Part shown: positions 1-8,116 of the stretch, piece after piece | How positions within the stretch are numbered: the stretch's first letter is position 1 | Layout of the letters: the number at the start of each line of letters is the position of its first letter | NCBI GenBank assembly: GCA_030600625.1 | Contig: JAUVLS010000046.1 | Coordinates: 1 to 8,344 of the forward strand | DNA: 8,344 bases | Origin: Bacteroidales bacterium | GTDB lineage: Bacteria > Bacteroidota > Bacteroidia > Bacteroidales > UBA12077 | Reading direction: 5' to 3' | The notes under the pieces: generated by a model | Told to the model about the DNA's origin: nothing | Seen by the model: the letters and a program-made list of their open reading frames with translations, nothing else | Database searches by the model: none | Position numbers and translations under genes: made by a program

Positions 1-77
1 CCACGGCTAATTGATTAATATATTAACGAATATAAAATTACTTGCAAATATTAGGAACTTGTAATTTTCCTATACCT

Positions 78-85
78 TATTTTTG
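78..85 (+). promoter_or_regulatory. candidate -7 box of the ruvA(-sprA) promoter
   Basis: The octamer TATTTTTG fits the Bacteroidota sigma-ABfr -7 consensus TAnnTTTG exactly. A TTG at 59-61 could be the -33 element. The 16-nt gap between them is one base below the 17-23 nt usually quoted for Flavobacterium, so the upstream half is weaker. Transcription would begin near 90-93 and leave a leader of roughly 27 nt before the ruvA ATG. This is inferred from the consensus; in such AT-rich DNA the octamer also occurs by chance. Confidence 0.5.
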
Positions 86-118
86 TGTATTTTTAACACT
101 TATTTTTAAACAACAAAT

Positions 119-700
119 ATGTACGATTACATAAAAGGAGAAATAAAAGAAATTTCGCCAACTCATGTTATAATTGACAACAACGAAATAGGTTATTTTA
201 TTAACATTTCGGTTAATACTTTTTCAAAATTATCCGGTAAAGAAAAAGGCATAATCTTTATTTACGAAGTTATCAGGGAAGATGCACATCAGCTTTTTGG
301 CTTTTTTGACAAAACAGAAAGAGGTATTTTTTTACAACTAATATCGGTTTCTGGTGTGGGAGCAAATACTGCAAGAGTAATGCTTTCGTCATTAAGCCCT
401 GACGAGATACAAAGTGCTATTATTCATAGCGATATTAACTTACTAAAAAGTATAAAGGGAATAGGAGCAAAAACAGCAGAAAGAATTATTGTTGATTTAA
501 GAGACAAAGTAGGGAAATTAAAGGATGGCGATCAAATTGTTACCTCCTTAGACAATACAATTAAAGAGGAAGCGTTATCAGCATTAGTAATGTTAGGTTT
601 TCCAAAAGCTAAAGTCGATAAAATTATTAATGAAATTCTTAAAGAGAACAAAGGTTTGTCTGTTGAAAACCTTATAAAAGAATCTCTTAAAAGAATTTAG
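119..700 (+). CDS. ruvA: Holliday junction branch migration complex subunit RuvA
   Basis: RuvA binds four-way Holliday junctions as a tetramer and loads the RuvB ATPase, which drives branch migration during recombinational repair in the cytoplasm. At 193 aa it is close to the usual length (E. coli RuvA is 203 aa). The N-terminal OB-fold domain covers about residues 1-62. It ends with R53-E54-D55-A56-H57, which aligns with the acidic pin of E. coli (Glu55, Asp56), followed by LFGFFDKTER. Two helix-hairpin-helix motifs that contact DNA follow: VSGVGANTA at 77-85 and IKGIGAKTAERI at 112-123. After a polar linker (about 130-146), residues 147-193 form domain III, which binds RuvB, with the typical ALxxLGF pattern near 154-161. 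The ATG gives the expected N-terminus. ruvB and ruvC are not in this window. The stop lies 19 nt before sprA, so the two are probably co-transcribed. Confidence 0.97.
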   Translation: MYDYIKGEIKEISPTHVIIDNNEIGYFINISVNTFSKLSGKEKGIIFIYEVIREDAHQLFGFFDKTERGIFLQLISVSGVGANTARVMLSSLSPDEIQSAIIHSDINLLKSIKGIGAKTAERIIVDLRDKVGKLKDGDQIVTSLDNTIKEEALSALVMLGFPKAKVDKIINEILKENKGLSVENLIKESLKRI

Positions 701-722
701 TAATTTTTATTTTTTACAGTTG
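701..722 (+). promoter_or_regulatory. ruvA-sprA junction and TTG start context of sprA
   Basis: The 19-nt gap is strongly T-rich and has no purine-rich ribosome-binding sequence. The sprA frame is open from 678, after a TAA at 675-677, and contains no ATG or GTG before the TTG at 720. The next in-frame ATG is codon 98. Only the TTG at 720 gives a complete signal peptide, so it is the best start. The proximity to the ruvA stop suggests translational coupling, which is inference. Confidence 0.75.
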
Positions 723-791
723 AAAAGAATATTTATATATAAGTTACTATTATTTCTTATAATCTTAGTTTGTACAAATAACGTACAAGCT
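720..791 (+). other. Sec signal peptide of SprA
   Basis: Residues 1-24 have a basic n-region (K2, R3, K8), a Leu/Ile-rich core and a VQA motif suited to signal peptidase I cleavage before K25. C18 lies inside the core, but the preceding residues (ILV) do not fit a lipobox, so lipoprotein processing is unlikely. This supports the TTG start, because starting at the next ATG (codon 98) would remove the export signal. Confidence 0.8.
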
Positions 792-3700
792 AAATTTTTA
801 TTTTTATATCAAACAAATCTTCAACAAGAAGATTCTCTAATATTTCCATTTAATGATCTGGATAATTATAGTTATGATGAACCCGAAACTTCTCCACTAT
901 ATTTAGAAAGTCCTTCCAATATAACAGATACCGTTGAATACGATCCTGAAACAAACGAATATATTATCTCTAAAAAAATTGGAGATTACGATTATCGTCC
1001 ATCAAAAAGAATGACTCTTGAAGAATATCAGGATTATCAGTTTGAACAAGCCTTAAGAAGTTACTGGCGTCAAAGAGCCAAGGGAGAAAACCTTGAAGCT
1101 CAAACAGGTCTCTTCCCGAATTTAAGATTAGGAGGCGAAACATTTGATAAAATCTTTGGCGATAATGCTATTAACATTATTCCTATGGGTTCGGCTGAAT
1201 TAATATTTAAAATAAATGTTAATAATAATGAAAACCCAACCATCTCAGAAAATTTAAGAAAAACTACGACTTTCGATTTCGAAGAAAAAATTATGATGAA
1301 TGTTACCGGTACTATAGGTGATAAAATTAAGCTGGGAATAACTTATAATACTGAAGCAACTTTCGATTTTGAAAATCAAACAAAACTTGAATATATAGGC
1401 AAAGAGGATGAGATTATTAAAAGAATTGAAGCAGGTAATGTAACACTCCCCTTGCCCGGTTCTTTAATTACCGGAAGCCAGAGTTTGTTCGGTATAAAAA
1501 CTGAATTGCAATTTGGGAAATTAACGGTTACCAGTGTTTTCTCGCAACAAAAAGGTGAAACAAAAGTAATTGAAGTTAAAGGAGGTGCCCAAACACAACA
1601 GTTTGAACTGCATGCAGATCAATATGATGCCAACAGGCACTTTTTCCTTTCTCAATATTTCAGGGATATATATAACGATGCTTTAGACGAACTGCCCATA
1701 ATTAAATCACCTGTTACCATTACTAAAATTGAGGTATGGGTAACTAATAGGGCTAACAACAACGAAGAAAACAGGAATATTCTTGCATTACTCGACCTGG
1801 GAGAAAGAGATGACAATATTTTTGCGCAGGATGTTGTTACTACTACTTCAGGGAATGCCTATCCTGACAATAATACAAATGATTTATATGGAAATATATA
1901 CTTGTTTAGTCCTGAAAGAGATTTTAACATTATAGGTAACGAAATTGAGGATAATTGGGGAATTCACAATTATAGATCAGGGCAGGATTATGAAAAAATA
2001 GGTAGTGCACGTAAGCTTAAACCAAACGAATATCAACTTAACGAACGATTAGGTTATATCTCACTAAATACTGCATTAAATGCTGATGAAATTCTTGCGG
2101 TAGCTTATGAGTTTGACGTTGGAGATACAAGGTATAAAGTTGGGGATTTTTCTACTGATGGAATTGTTGCCGATGAAGAAAAGAGTCCTTATTTAATGGC
2201 GAAACTTTTAAAAGGGACGAGTCTTACTCCCAGTATTCCTACCTGGAAATTAATGATGAAAAATGTTTATGCTATTGGTGCATATCAAGTGAATAAAGAG
2301 GATTTTATTTTAAATATATTATACCAGGACGACAAAACAGGCAATGCTCTGAATTACATTCCTGAAGGGAAAATCGACAAGCAAATCCTGTTAAAAGTAC
2401 TAAATCTTGATAACCTAAATTCACAACTTGATGCTTCGCCCGATGGACGCTTTGATTTTATCGACGGAATAACTGTTAATGCATCGAATGGTCGTGTTAT
2501 TTTTCCTGTTTTAGAACCATTCGGAAGTTATCTTCATGAACAATTCGATAATGAAAATATAGCGGATAAATATGTTTTCCAGGAATTATATGATACAACT
2601 TTAACTTATGCACGTTTAGTTGCCGAGAGAAATAAATTCAAACTACGGGGTGAATATAAATCGGCATTCGGTTCAGAAATTACACTTAATGCAATTAATA
2701 TACCGCAAGGTTCTGTGAAAGTAATGGCTGGCGGACGGCAGCTTGTAGAAAATGAAGATTATACGGTAGATTATAATTTAGGAAGGGTTAAGATTATTAA
2801 TCAAGGTATACTCGAGTCAGCAACTCCATTACAAATATCTTTAGAAAGTCAGGCTTTATATAGTATACAAACAAAAACATTATTAGGTACTCATTTAAAT
2901 TACCAGGTATCGGATAATTTCAATATTGGTGCTACCGTAATGAATTTAACTGAACGGCCTTTAACTCAAAAGGTATCCATTGGTGAAGAACCTATTTCAA
3001 ATACTATTTGGGGATTAAACACATCTTATCGTACAGAATCACAATTTATAACATCCATGGTTGATAAATTACCATTAATCGAAACAAAAGAAAAATCGTC
3101 CATATTAGTTGATGCTGAATTTGCACAACTAATTCCGGGTCACTCAAAAGCTATTGGGGAAGGAGGAAATGCTTTTATTGATGATTTCGAGGGTAGCGAA
3201 ACTTCTATGGATATGAAAAGTTATAATGCCTGGGTTATTTCCAGTACACCTCAGGGACAAGATGATATGTTTCCTGAAGCAAGAAATACAAATGATCTTG
3301 TGTATGGATATAACAGGGCAAAAATAGCCTGGTACAAAATTGATCCCTTGTTTTTACGTAATAATTCATTAACTCCGGGACATATAAAAAATGATGCAGA
3401 ACAACAGTCAAGTCATTTTGTCCGTGAAATTTATGAAAAGGAAATCTTCCCGAATAAAGACTATGAAACAACAGTTCCTTTAGCCATGCAAGTTTTAAAC
3501 GTTGCATACTATCCAAAAGAAAGAGGACCATACAACTATGTTGTTGAGGATACAACTGGAGTTGCATATGGCCTTGAAGATGACGGAACTCTTAAAGATC
3601 CTGAAAGTCGGTGGGCTGGTATAATGCGCAAAATACCAACAAGCGATTTCGAAGCCGCAAACGTTGAATATATTGAATTCTGGCTTATGGATCCTTTCGT

Positions 3701-6700
3701 ATACGACTCAATAAGAACAGGTGGTAATTTATTTTTCAACCTTGGTAATATATCAGAAGATATTCTTAAAGACTCAAGAAAATCGTTTGAAGATGGACTA
3801 CCAAATACAACTACTATTGAAAAAGTTGACACAACTGTTTGGGGTAGAGTTCCAAGTAACGATTATTCTGTTGGATCTTTTGCTAATCCTAATACATATC
3901 AGGATATAGGTTTAGACGGACTTAGCGATAGTGATGAAGAAGCTTTTTTTGGTACTTATATAGAAGAAGTCGAAAATCTAATAAGTGATAATAATATTAT
4001 TGAACAATTTAGACAAGACCCTTCAAATGACAACTTTCATTATTACAGGGGAGATGATTATGATGCGCTACAGTTAAGCATACTTGAAAGGTACAAGAAA
4101 TATAATGGATTAGAAGGTAATTCATCCGGTGAGACTGCTACATTATCATCAAAAATTCCTGATTCAGAAGATATAAACGGAGATAAAACCTTAAGTGAAA
4201 CAGAAAGTTACTTTCAATATAAAGTAGAACTTCGTCCGGAAATGATGGAAGTTGGACAAAATTTTATTGTTGACAAAGTCTGGGGGAATAATGTTAATCT
4301 ACCTAACGGCGAACAAAATGTTGATATTGCCTGGTACCAATTCAGGATTCCTATCCGACAACACGAACAAATTATTGGAGGAATACAGGATTTTAAATCA
4401 ATCCGATTTATGCGAATGTTCCTTAACGAATTTAGCGATAGTATTATTCTACGTTTTGCTAAACTGGAACTAGTACGAAGTGAGTGGCGCAAATATGAAC
4501 TTTCTTTAATGGAAGGACATGAAGCACTTGCAACCCCTGAACATTCAAATGGAACACTCGAAATATCATCTGTAAATATAGAAGAGAATGATAATTATGT
4601 TCTTCCTCCGGGTGTTGACAGGGTAATTGATCCTACAAATCCACAACTTCGACAGCTAAATGAACAATCTATGGTTCTTAAGATAAATGATCTTGATGAC
4701 GGAGATGCCAGGGCAGCTTACAAGACAATCAACCTTGATATAAGGCAATATGAGAAATTAAAAATGTTTGTCCATGGCGAAGCTTTAGGAAGTAAAATAT
4801 TAAATGATGAAGATCTGAGAATATTCGTGCGATTAGGAACCGACTATAAGGGCAATTACTATGAATATGAAATGCCAATAAAAGTAACTCCTCCCGGAAA
4901 TTACAATGATTTCAGCCGTGAGGAGGTATGGCCCGTTGAAAATAACATTGAAATCATTTTAAATGATTTAGTTGATGCTAAACAAGCAAGGAATGAAGAA
5001 CTTCGCCAACCCAATACTGTATTTACTTATAATTCTGTTTACTCTGTTTATAAGGAAAACAAAAAGAGAATTTCGATACGAGGTAATCCTAATTTAAGTA
5101 ACATTGTTACAATAATGATTGGTGTTCGAAATCCGAGTAAACAAAACAATGTAATATCGGATGATGACGGAATGCCAAAATCGGGCGAAATTTGGGTTAA
5201 CGAATTACGACTTTCTGATTTTAAGGAAGAAGGAGGATGGGCAGCAAGAGCCAGAGTCTCCACACGATTAGCCGATCTTGGCACTTTAAATCTGGCAGGA
5301 GCTATTAGTACCCCGGGGTTTGGAAGTATCGAAAAGAAAGTTAATGAAAGAAGCAAAGAAGAAGTCATCGAGTATGATGTTTCAACAAACCTGGACTTGG
5401 GAAAATTCTTCCCCGAAAAAGCAAAAGTAAGTATCCCTGTATATGCAGGATATTCTGAATCATTTATTAATCCTGAATATAATCCTTTAGACCCGGATAT
5501 TTCTTTGGATGATGCTCTTAAAAATGCTGACTCAAAATCCGAAAAAGATTCAATTAAAAATATTGCACAAGATTATACTCAACGGAAAAGTCTCAATTTT
5601 ACCAATGTAAAAATTAATAAAACAACAGAAAAATCAAGATTCTACAACATTTCCAATTTCTCTGTTAGTTATACTTACAATGAAACATTTGCACGTAACA
5701 TTAATACTGAGTATGATGTTTTGAAAAATTATCGTGGGGCATTTAATTATATTTATAACACTCGACCCAAAATTGTTGCTCCTTTCAGAAAATCTGGTGG
5801 AATCTTTAATAAGAAAGCTTTTGCGCTTATTAAAGATTTTAATTTCTATTATATGCCAACAAGTTTTTCTTTTAGAACTGATGTATTTAGAAAATATCAG
5901 GCCAATAAAACAAGAAATATCTATAATCCGAATAACATTATTGAACCAACATATAATAAAGATTTTACCTGGAACAGGTATTACGATTTTAAATGGGATT
6001 TATCAAGATCGTTAAAACTTGACTTTTCTGCGACAAATATTGCTCGTATCGATGAACCTTATGGGGAAGTTGACAGGCATGGCAGTATTTATGACGAATG
6101 GAAAGATTCAGTTTGGACAAGTATTAGAAATTTCGGACGTAATACTCAATATAATCATAACATAAATATAACTTACAGAGTTCCTATAAATAAAATCCCG
6201 TTGTTAGACTGGACCAATTTAACATCGCGATATAACGCAACATATAACTGGAAATCAGGACCATTATTAAAACCTGATAGTGAATTCGATTTGGGAAATA
6301 CTATTCGTAATTCAAATACCTTCCAGTTAAATGCACAGGCAAATATGGTTAATCTGTACAATAAAGCCGGATTCCTAAAACGCATTAATCAGAAATACGG
6401 GCGAGGAAGATCGTCACGAAAAAAAGTAGAATACGAGAATGTATCATACCAGGCACAAGATGTTTGGTTCAGAGAAGGAAGGTCAAGGTCTGTTTATCAT
6501 GAACTAAATACTGAAGACATAACAGGAGTTAAAGTTACCGACTCGGGTGGTAAGGAAGTTAAAGGAGAATGGGAAGTATCTACAAAACGAAAAATACGTT
6601 TCAGATCAGAAAAGGATGTTGATGGTGCACAAATATTAGTGGAAGGACGTATTGAGAAAAAAGAAAATCCTATAATTTTTATTGCTGAGAATACAGCACT

Positions 6701-8036
6701 TCTTTTAATGTCGATTAAAAATGTCTCGGCCTCATATACCCTTACCGAAGGTTCAAGTTTTGCTGGTTATAAAGAATCTACTAATATTTTAGGTATGGAT
6801 CAAAGTTTTAATGCACCAGGCTGGCCTTTTGTTTTTGGTTGGCAAGATGAGAATTTTGCATCAAAAGCTATTAATAATAAATGGTACACAGAGGATTCAA
6901 CTCTTAATACTCCTTTTTTAATGACTCATAATGAAAATTTAAATTTCAGGGTTACTCTGGAACCAATCAGGGGATTAAAAATTGATCTTACAGCAAACAG
7001 AACTAAATCTGAAAATAATAGCAGGTATTATTATTACGATTCACCCGATCCTTACTCTGAAGTAATTACCGGTAATTTCTCAATGACATACATTACGATA
7101 GGATCCGCTTTCGAAGGTGCATCAAAAGACAATAATTATTATTCTCAGGCTTTTGAAGATTTTAGAAACTATCGGGTTGATATCTCAAACCGATTAGGTG
7201 ATGGAATCCATGTAAACGAACCTGAGTACAGCGAAGGATATGGTAGCTTATCACAAGATGTTATGGGCCCGGCCTTTTTAGCATCGTATGGCTGGTATTA
7301 CGACCAAAACTCTGTTCCGTTAAATATGTTCCAGAAAATTCCTTTACCTAACTGGAGTATTAGATACAATGGATTAAAAGATATTCCATTCATGAAAAAA
7401 CTATTTAAATCTGTGAATTTAAGTCATGCATATCGTTCTTCTTACAATATTGGGTCGTTTATAAATAATCCTGACTTTTCATCTGGCGTTGGGAGTACTG
7501 TAATTGTTGATAGCACCGGGAATTTTATTCCCCTGTTTGAATATAACAGTGTTTCAATTATTGAGCAATTTAGTCCGCTTATTAATATTGATATGACATG
7601 GGTAAATAACTTTACAACCCGATTCGAGTATAAAAAAGCCAGAACCATTACTTTAAGTTTTACAAACAATCAAATTACAGAAGTATTTACTGAAGAGTTG
7701 GGATTTAGCTTAGGATATCGTTTCGATGATTTTAACCTGATTTTTAATTTCGGCGATGGTCAGGAAAACTTTAAAAGTGATTTAAACATCCGTGCAAACT
7801 TAAAAATTAGAGATAATAAAACCATACTTCGGAAAATAGTTGAAGATGATGAAATTCCATCAGCAGATCAAAAATCTACAATTATAGGTGTTTCGGCCGA
7901 TTATTTATTAAGTAACAGGCTTACTTTACGACTTTTTTATGATCAGAATATATCTGCACCACTGGTAGGTACCAACCCTTACAGAATTTCAAATACAGAC
8001 GTTGGATTTAGCTTAAGATTTACTTTAACAGAATAG
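720..8036 (+). CDS. sprA: T9SS outer-membrane translocon protein SprA (Sov in Porphyromonas)
   Basis: SprA forms the giant outer-membrane barrel (36 strands in the Flavobacterium johnsoniae structure) through which type IX cargo, and in gliding species adhesins, reach the cell surface. The 2438 aa match family size (about 2400-2500). A signal peptide (K2-R3, hydrophobic 4-17, VQA before a likely cut after A24) begins the chain. Family hallmarks follow in order: YDPETNEY (74-81), FPNLRLGGE with IFGDNAINIIPMG (132-157), IEAGN (236-240), DANRHFFLSQYFRD (303-316), EVWVTNR (338-344), PTWKLMMKNVY (507-517), QGSVKVMAGG (663-672), FIDDFEGSE (819-827), YYPKERGPYNY (930-940), LPPGVDR and NEQS (1295-1317), GEIWVNELRL (1489-1498). 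From about 1500 to the end the sequence alternates like beta strands and finishes in an aromatic strand (FSLRFTLTE), as expected of a barrel. It is intact, with no frameshift. The start is TTG. Whether the host glides cannot be told from here. Confidence 0.97.
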   Translation: MKRIFIYKLLLFLIILVCTNNVQAKFLFLYQTNLQQEDSLIFPFNDLDNYSYDEPETSPLYLESPSNITDTVEYDPETNEYIISKKIGDYDYRPSKRMTLEEYQDYQFEQALRSYWRQRAKGENLEAQTGLFPNLRLGGETFDKIFGDNAINIIPMGSAELIFKINVNNNENPTISENLRKTTTFDFEEKIMMNVTGTIGDKIKLGITYNTEATFDFENQTKLEYIGKEDEIIKRIEAGNVTLPLPGSLITGSQSLFGIKTELQFGKLTVTSVFSQQKGETKVIEVKGGAQTQQFELHADQYDANRHFFLSQYFRDIYNDALDELPIIKSPVTITKIEVWVTNRANNNEENRNILALLDLGERDDNIFAQDVVTTTSGNAYPDNNTNDLYGNIYLFSPERDFNIIGNEIEDNWGIHNYRSGQDYEKIGSARKLKPNEYQLNERLGYISLNTALNADEILAVAYEFDVGDTRYKVGDFSTDGIVADEEKSPYLMAKLLKGTSLTPSIPTWKLMMKNVYAIGAYQVNKEDFILNILYQDDKTGNALNYIPEGKIDKQILLKVLNLDNLNSQLDASPDGRFDFIDGITVNASNGRVIFPVLEPFGSYLHEQFDNENIADKYVFQELYDTTLTYARLVAERNKFKLRGEYKSAFGSEITLNAINIPQGSVKVMAGGRQLVENEDYTVDYNLGRVKIINQGILESATPLQISLESQALYSIQTKTLLGTHLNYQVSDNFNIGATVMNLTERPLTQKVSIGEEPISNTIWGLNTSYRTESQFITSMVDKLPLIETKEKSSILVDAEFAQLIPGHSKAIGEGGNAFIDDFEGSETSMDMKSYNAWVISSTPQGQDDMFPEARNTNDLVYGYNRAKIAWYKIDPLFLRNNSLTPGHIKNDAEQQSSHFVREIYEKEIFPNKDYETTVPLAMQVLNVAYYPKERGPYNYVVEDTTGVAYGLEDDGTLKDPESRWAGIMRKIPTSDFEAANVEYIEFWLMDPFVYDSIRTGGNLFFNLGNISEDILKDSRKSFEDGLPNTTTIEKVDTTVWGRVPSNDYSVGSFANPNTYQDIGLDGLSDSDEEAFFGTYIEEVENLISDNNIIEQFRQDPSNDNFHYYRGDDYDALQLSILERYKKYNGLEGNSSGETATLSSKIPDSEDINGDKTLSETESYFQYKVELRPEMMEVGQNFIVDKVWGNNVNLPNGEQNVDIAWYQFRIPIRQHEQIIGGIQDFKSIRFMRMFLNEFSDSIILRFAKLELVRSEWRKYELSLMEGHEALATPEHSNGTLEISSVNIEENDNYVLPPGVDRVIDPTNPQLRQLNEQSMVLKINDLDDGDARAAYKTINLDIRQYEKLKMFVHGEALGSKILNDEDLRIFVRLGTDYKGNYYEYEMPIKVTPPGNYNDFSREEVWPVENNIEIILNDLVDAKQARNEELRQPNTVFTYNSVYSVYKENKKRISIRGNPNLSNIVTIMIGVRNPSKQNNVISDDDGMPKSGEIWVNELRLSDFKEEGGWAARARVSTRLADLGTLNLAGAISTPGFGSIEKKVNERSKEEVIEYDVSTNLDLGKFFPEKAKVSIPVYAGYSESFINPEYNPLDPDISLDDALKNADSKSEKDSIKNIAQDYTQRKSLNFTNVKINKTTEKSRFYNISNFSVSYTYNETFARNINTEYDVLKNYRGAFNYIYNTRPKIVAPFRKSGGIFNKKAFALIKDFNFYYMPTSFSFRTDVFRKYQANKTRNIYNPNNIIEPTYNKDFTWNRYYDFKWDLSRSLKLDFSATNIARIDEPYGEVDRHGSIYDEWKDSVWTSIRNFGRNTQYNHNINITYRVPINKIPLLDWTNLTSRYNATYNWKSGPLLKPDSEFDLGNTIRNSNTFQLNAQANMVNLYNKAGFLKRINQKYGRGRSSRKKVEYENVSYQAQDVWFREGRSRSVYHELNTEDITGVKVTDSGGKEVKGEWEVSTKRKIRFRSEKDVDGAQILVEGRIEKKENPIIFIAENTALLLMSIKNVSASYTLTEGSSFAGYKESTNILGMDQSFNAPGWPFVFGWQDENFASKAINNKWYTEDSTLNTPFLMTHNENLNFRVTLEPIRGLKIDLTANRTKSENNSRYYYYDSPDPYSEVITGNFSMTYITIGSAFEGASKDNNYYSQAFEDFRNYRVDISNRLGDGIHVNEPEYSEGYGSLSQDVMGPAFLASYGWYYDQNSVPLNMFQKIPLPNWSIRYNGLKDIPFMKKLFKSVNLSHAYRSSYNIGSFINNPDFSSGVGSTVIVDSTGNFIPLFEYNSVSIIEQFSPLINIDMTWVNNFTTRFEYKKARTITLSFTNNQITEVFTEELGFSLGYRFDDFNLIFNFGDGQENFKSDLNIRANLKIRDNKTILRKIVEDDEIPSADQKSTIIGVSADYLLSNRLTLRLFYDQNISAPLVGTNPYRISNTDVGFSLRFTLTE
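3903..3941 (+). other. acidic GLDGLSDSDEE motif in SprA (possible Ca2+ loop)
   Basis: SprA residues 1062-1074 carry aspartates at 1062, 1066, 1070 and 1072, followed by E1073 and E1074, around a GLDGLSD core that resembles thrombospondin type-3/adhesin calcium loops. As I recall, related SprA proteins have a similar motif here. The spacing is seen in the sequence; metal binding is inferred. Confidence 0.45.
4170..4205 (+). other. EF-hand/dockerin-like loop in SprA
   Basis: Residues 1151-1162 (DINGDKTLSETE) place D, N, D, T, S and E at positions 1, 3, 5, 7, 9 and 12, the canonical ligand positions of a 12-residue EF-hand calcium loop. It follows an acidic PDSED stretch and precedes an aromatic segment (YFQYKVEL). 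It lies in the middle part of SprA, about 77 residues after the GLDGL motif. Calcium binding is inferred from pattern only; the flanking helices of a full EF-hand are not evident. Confidence 0.5.
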
Positions 8037-8057
8037 TTTATTTTAATAAAATTTGAT

Positions 8058-8065
8058 TAATTTTG
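8058..8065 (+). promoter_or_regulatory. candidate -7 box of a gcvH promoter
   Basis: TAATTTTG fits TAnnTTTG and lies 51 nt before the gcvH ATG. No good -33 TTG is found at the right distance; the nearest is TTTA at 8037-8040, immediately after the sprA stop. An alternative reading uses TTTG at 8052-8055 as the -33 element with the poorer TATATTAC at 8076-8083 as the -7 box, 20 nt apart. Either way, the 80-nt spacer suggests gcvH is transcribed separately from sprA. The A-rich sequence just before the ATG is typical of well-translated Bacteroidota genes. Confidence 0.4.
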
Positions 8066-8116
8066 GTTCGTAATTTATATTACAGTCAAGTTTAATCTAA
8101 TTAAAATAAAAATATT

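Noticed and set aside
1..18. Possible C-terminal codons of an upstream gene.
   Set aside because: All three forward frames stop by base 18, leaving at most five codons, too few to assign a gene even though other genes are expected upstream of ruvA.
15..26. Perfect 12-bp palindrome TTAATATATTAA in the upstream non-coding region.
   Set aside because: It is entirely A/T and short; palindromes of this kind are expected by chance in such AT-rich DNA, and it has no terminator features.
770..776. Cysteine 18 as a possible lipoprotein acylation site in SprA.
   Set aside because: The preceding residues (ILV) do not form a lipobox, and a better signal peptidase I site (VQA) follows at 22-24.
1817..1824. 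TATTTTTG, a perfect -7 box match, inside sprA.
   Set aside because: It lies within the coding sequence and has no gene downstream to serve; octamers of this type occur by chance in an AT-rich 7-kb gene.
3235..3832. Overlapping reverse-strand open frames opposite sprA (about 100 codons each), and similar ones at 4214-4492, 5048-5368 and 7442-7669.
   Set aside because: They lie wholly antisense to strongly conserved sprA coding sequence, show no recognisable domain and overlap each other; they are shadows of the real frame.
3921..4441. Repeated string TTAGCGATAGT at about 3922 and 4432.
   Set aside because: It is a single short match in different protein contexts (LSDSD and FSDSI), best explained by shared codon use for similar residues.
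831..7524. Several D-(S/T)-(A/I/L/V/M/T) tripeptides in SprA (e.g. residues 38-40, 70-72, 625-627) matching the Bacteroidota O-glycosylation motif.
   Set aside because: Their number is about what the Asp/Ser/Thr-rich composition of a 2400-residue protein would give by chance. Some may be modified, but the sequence alone does not support marking sites.
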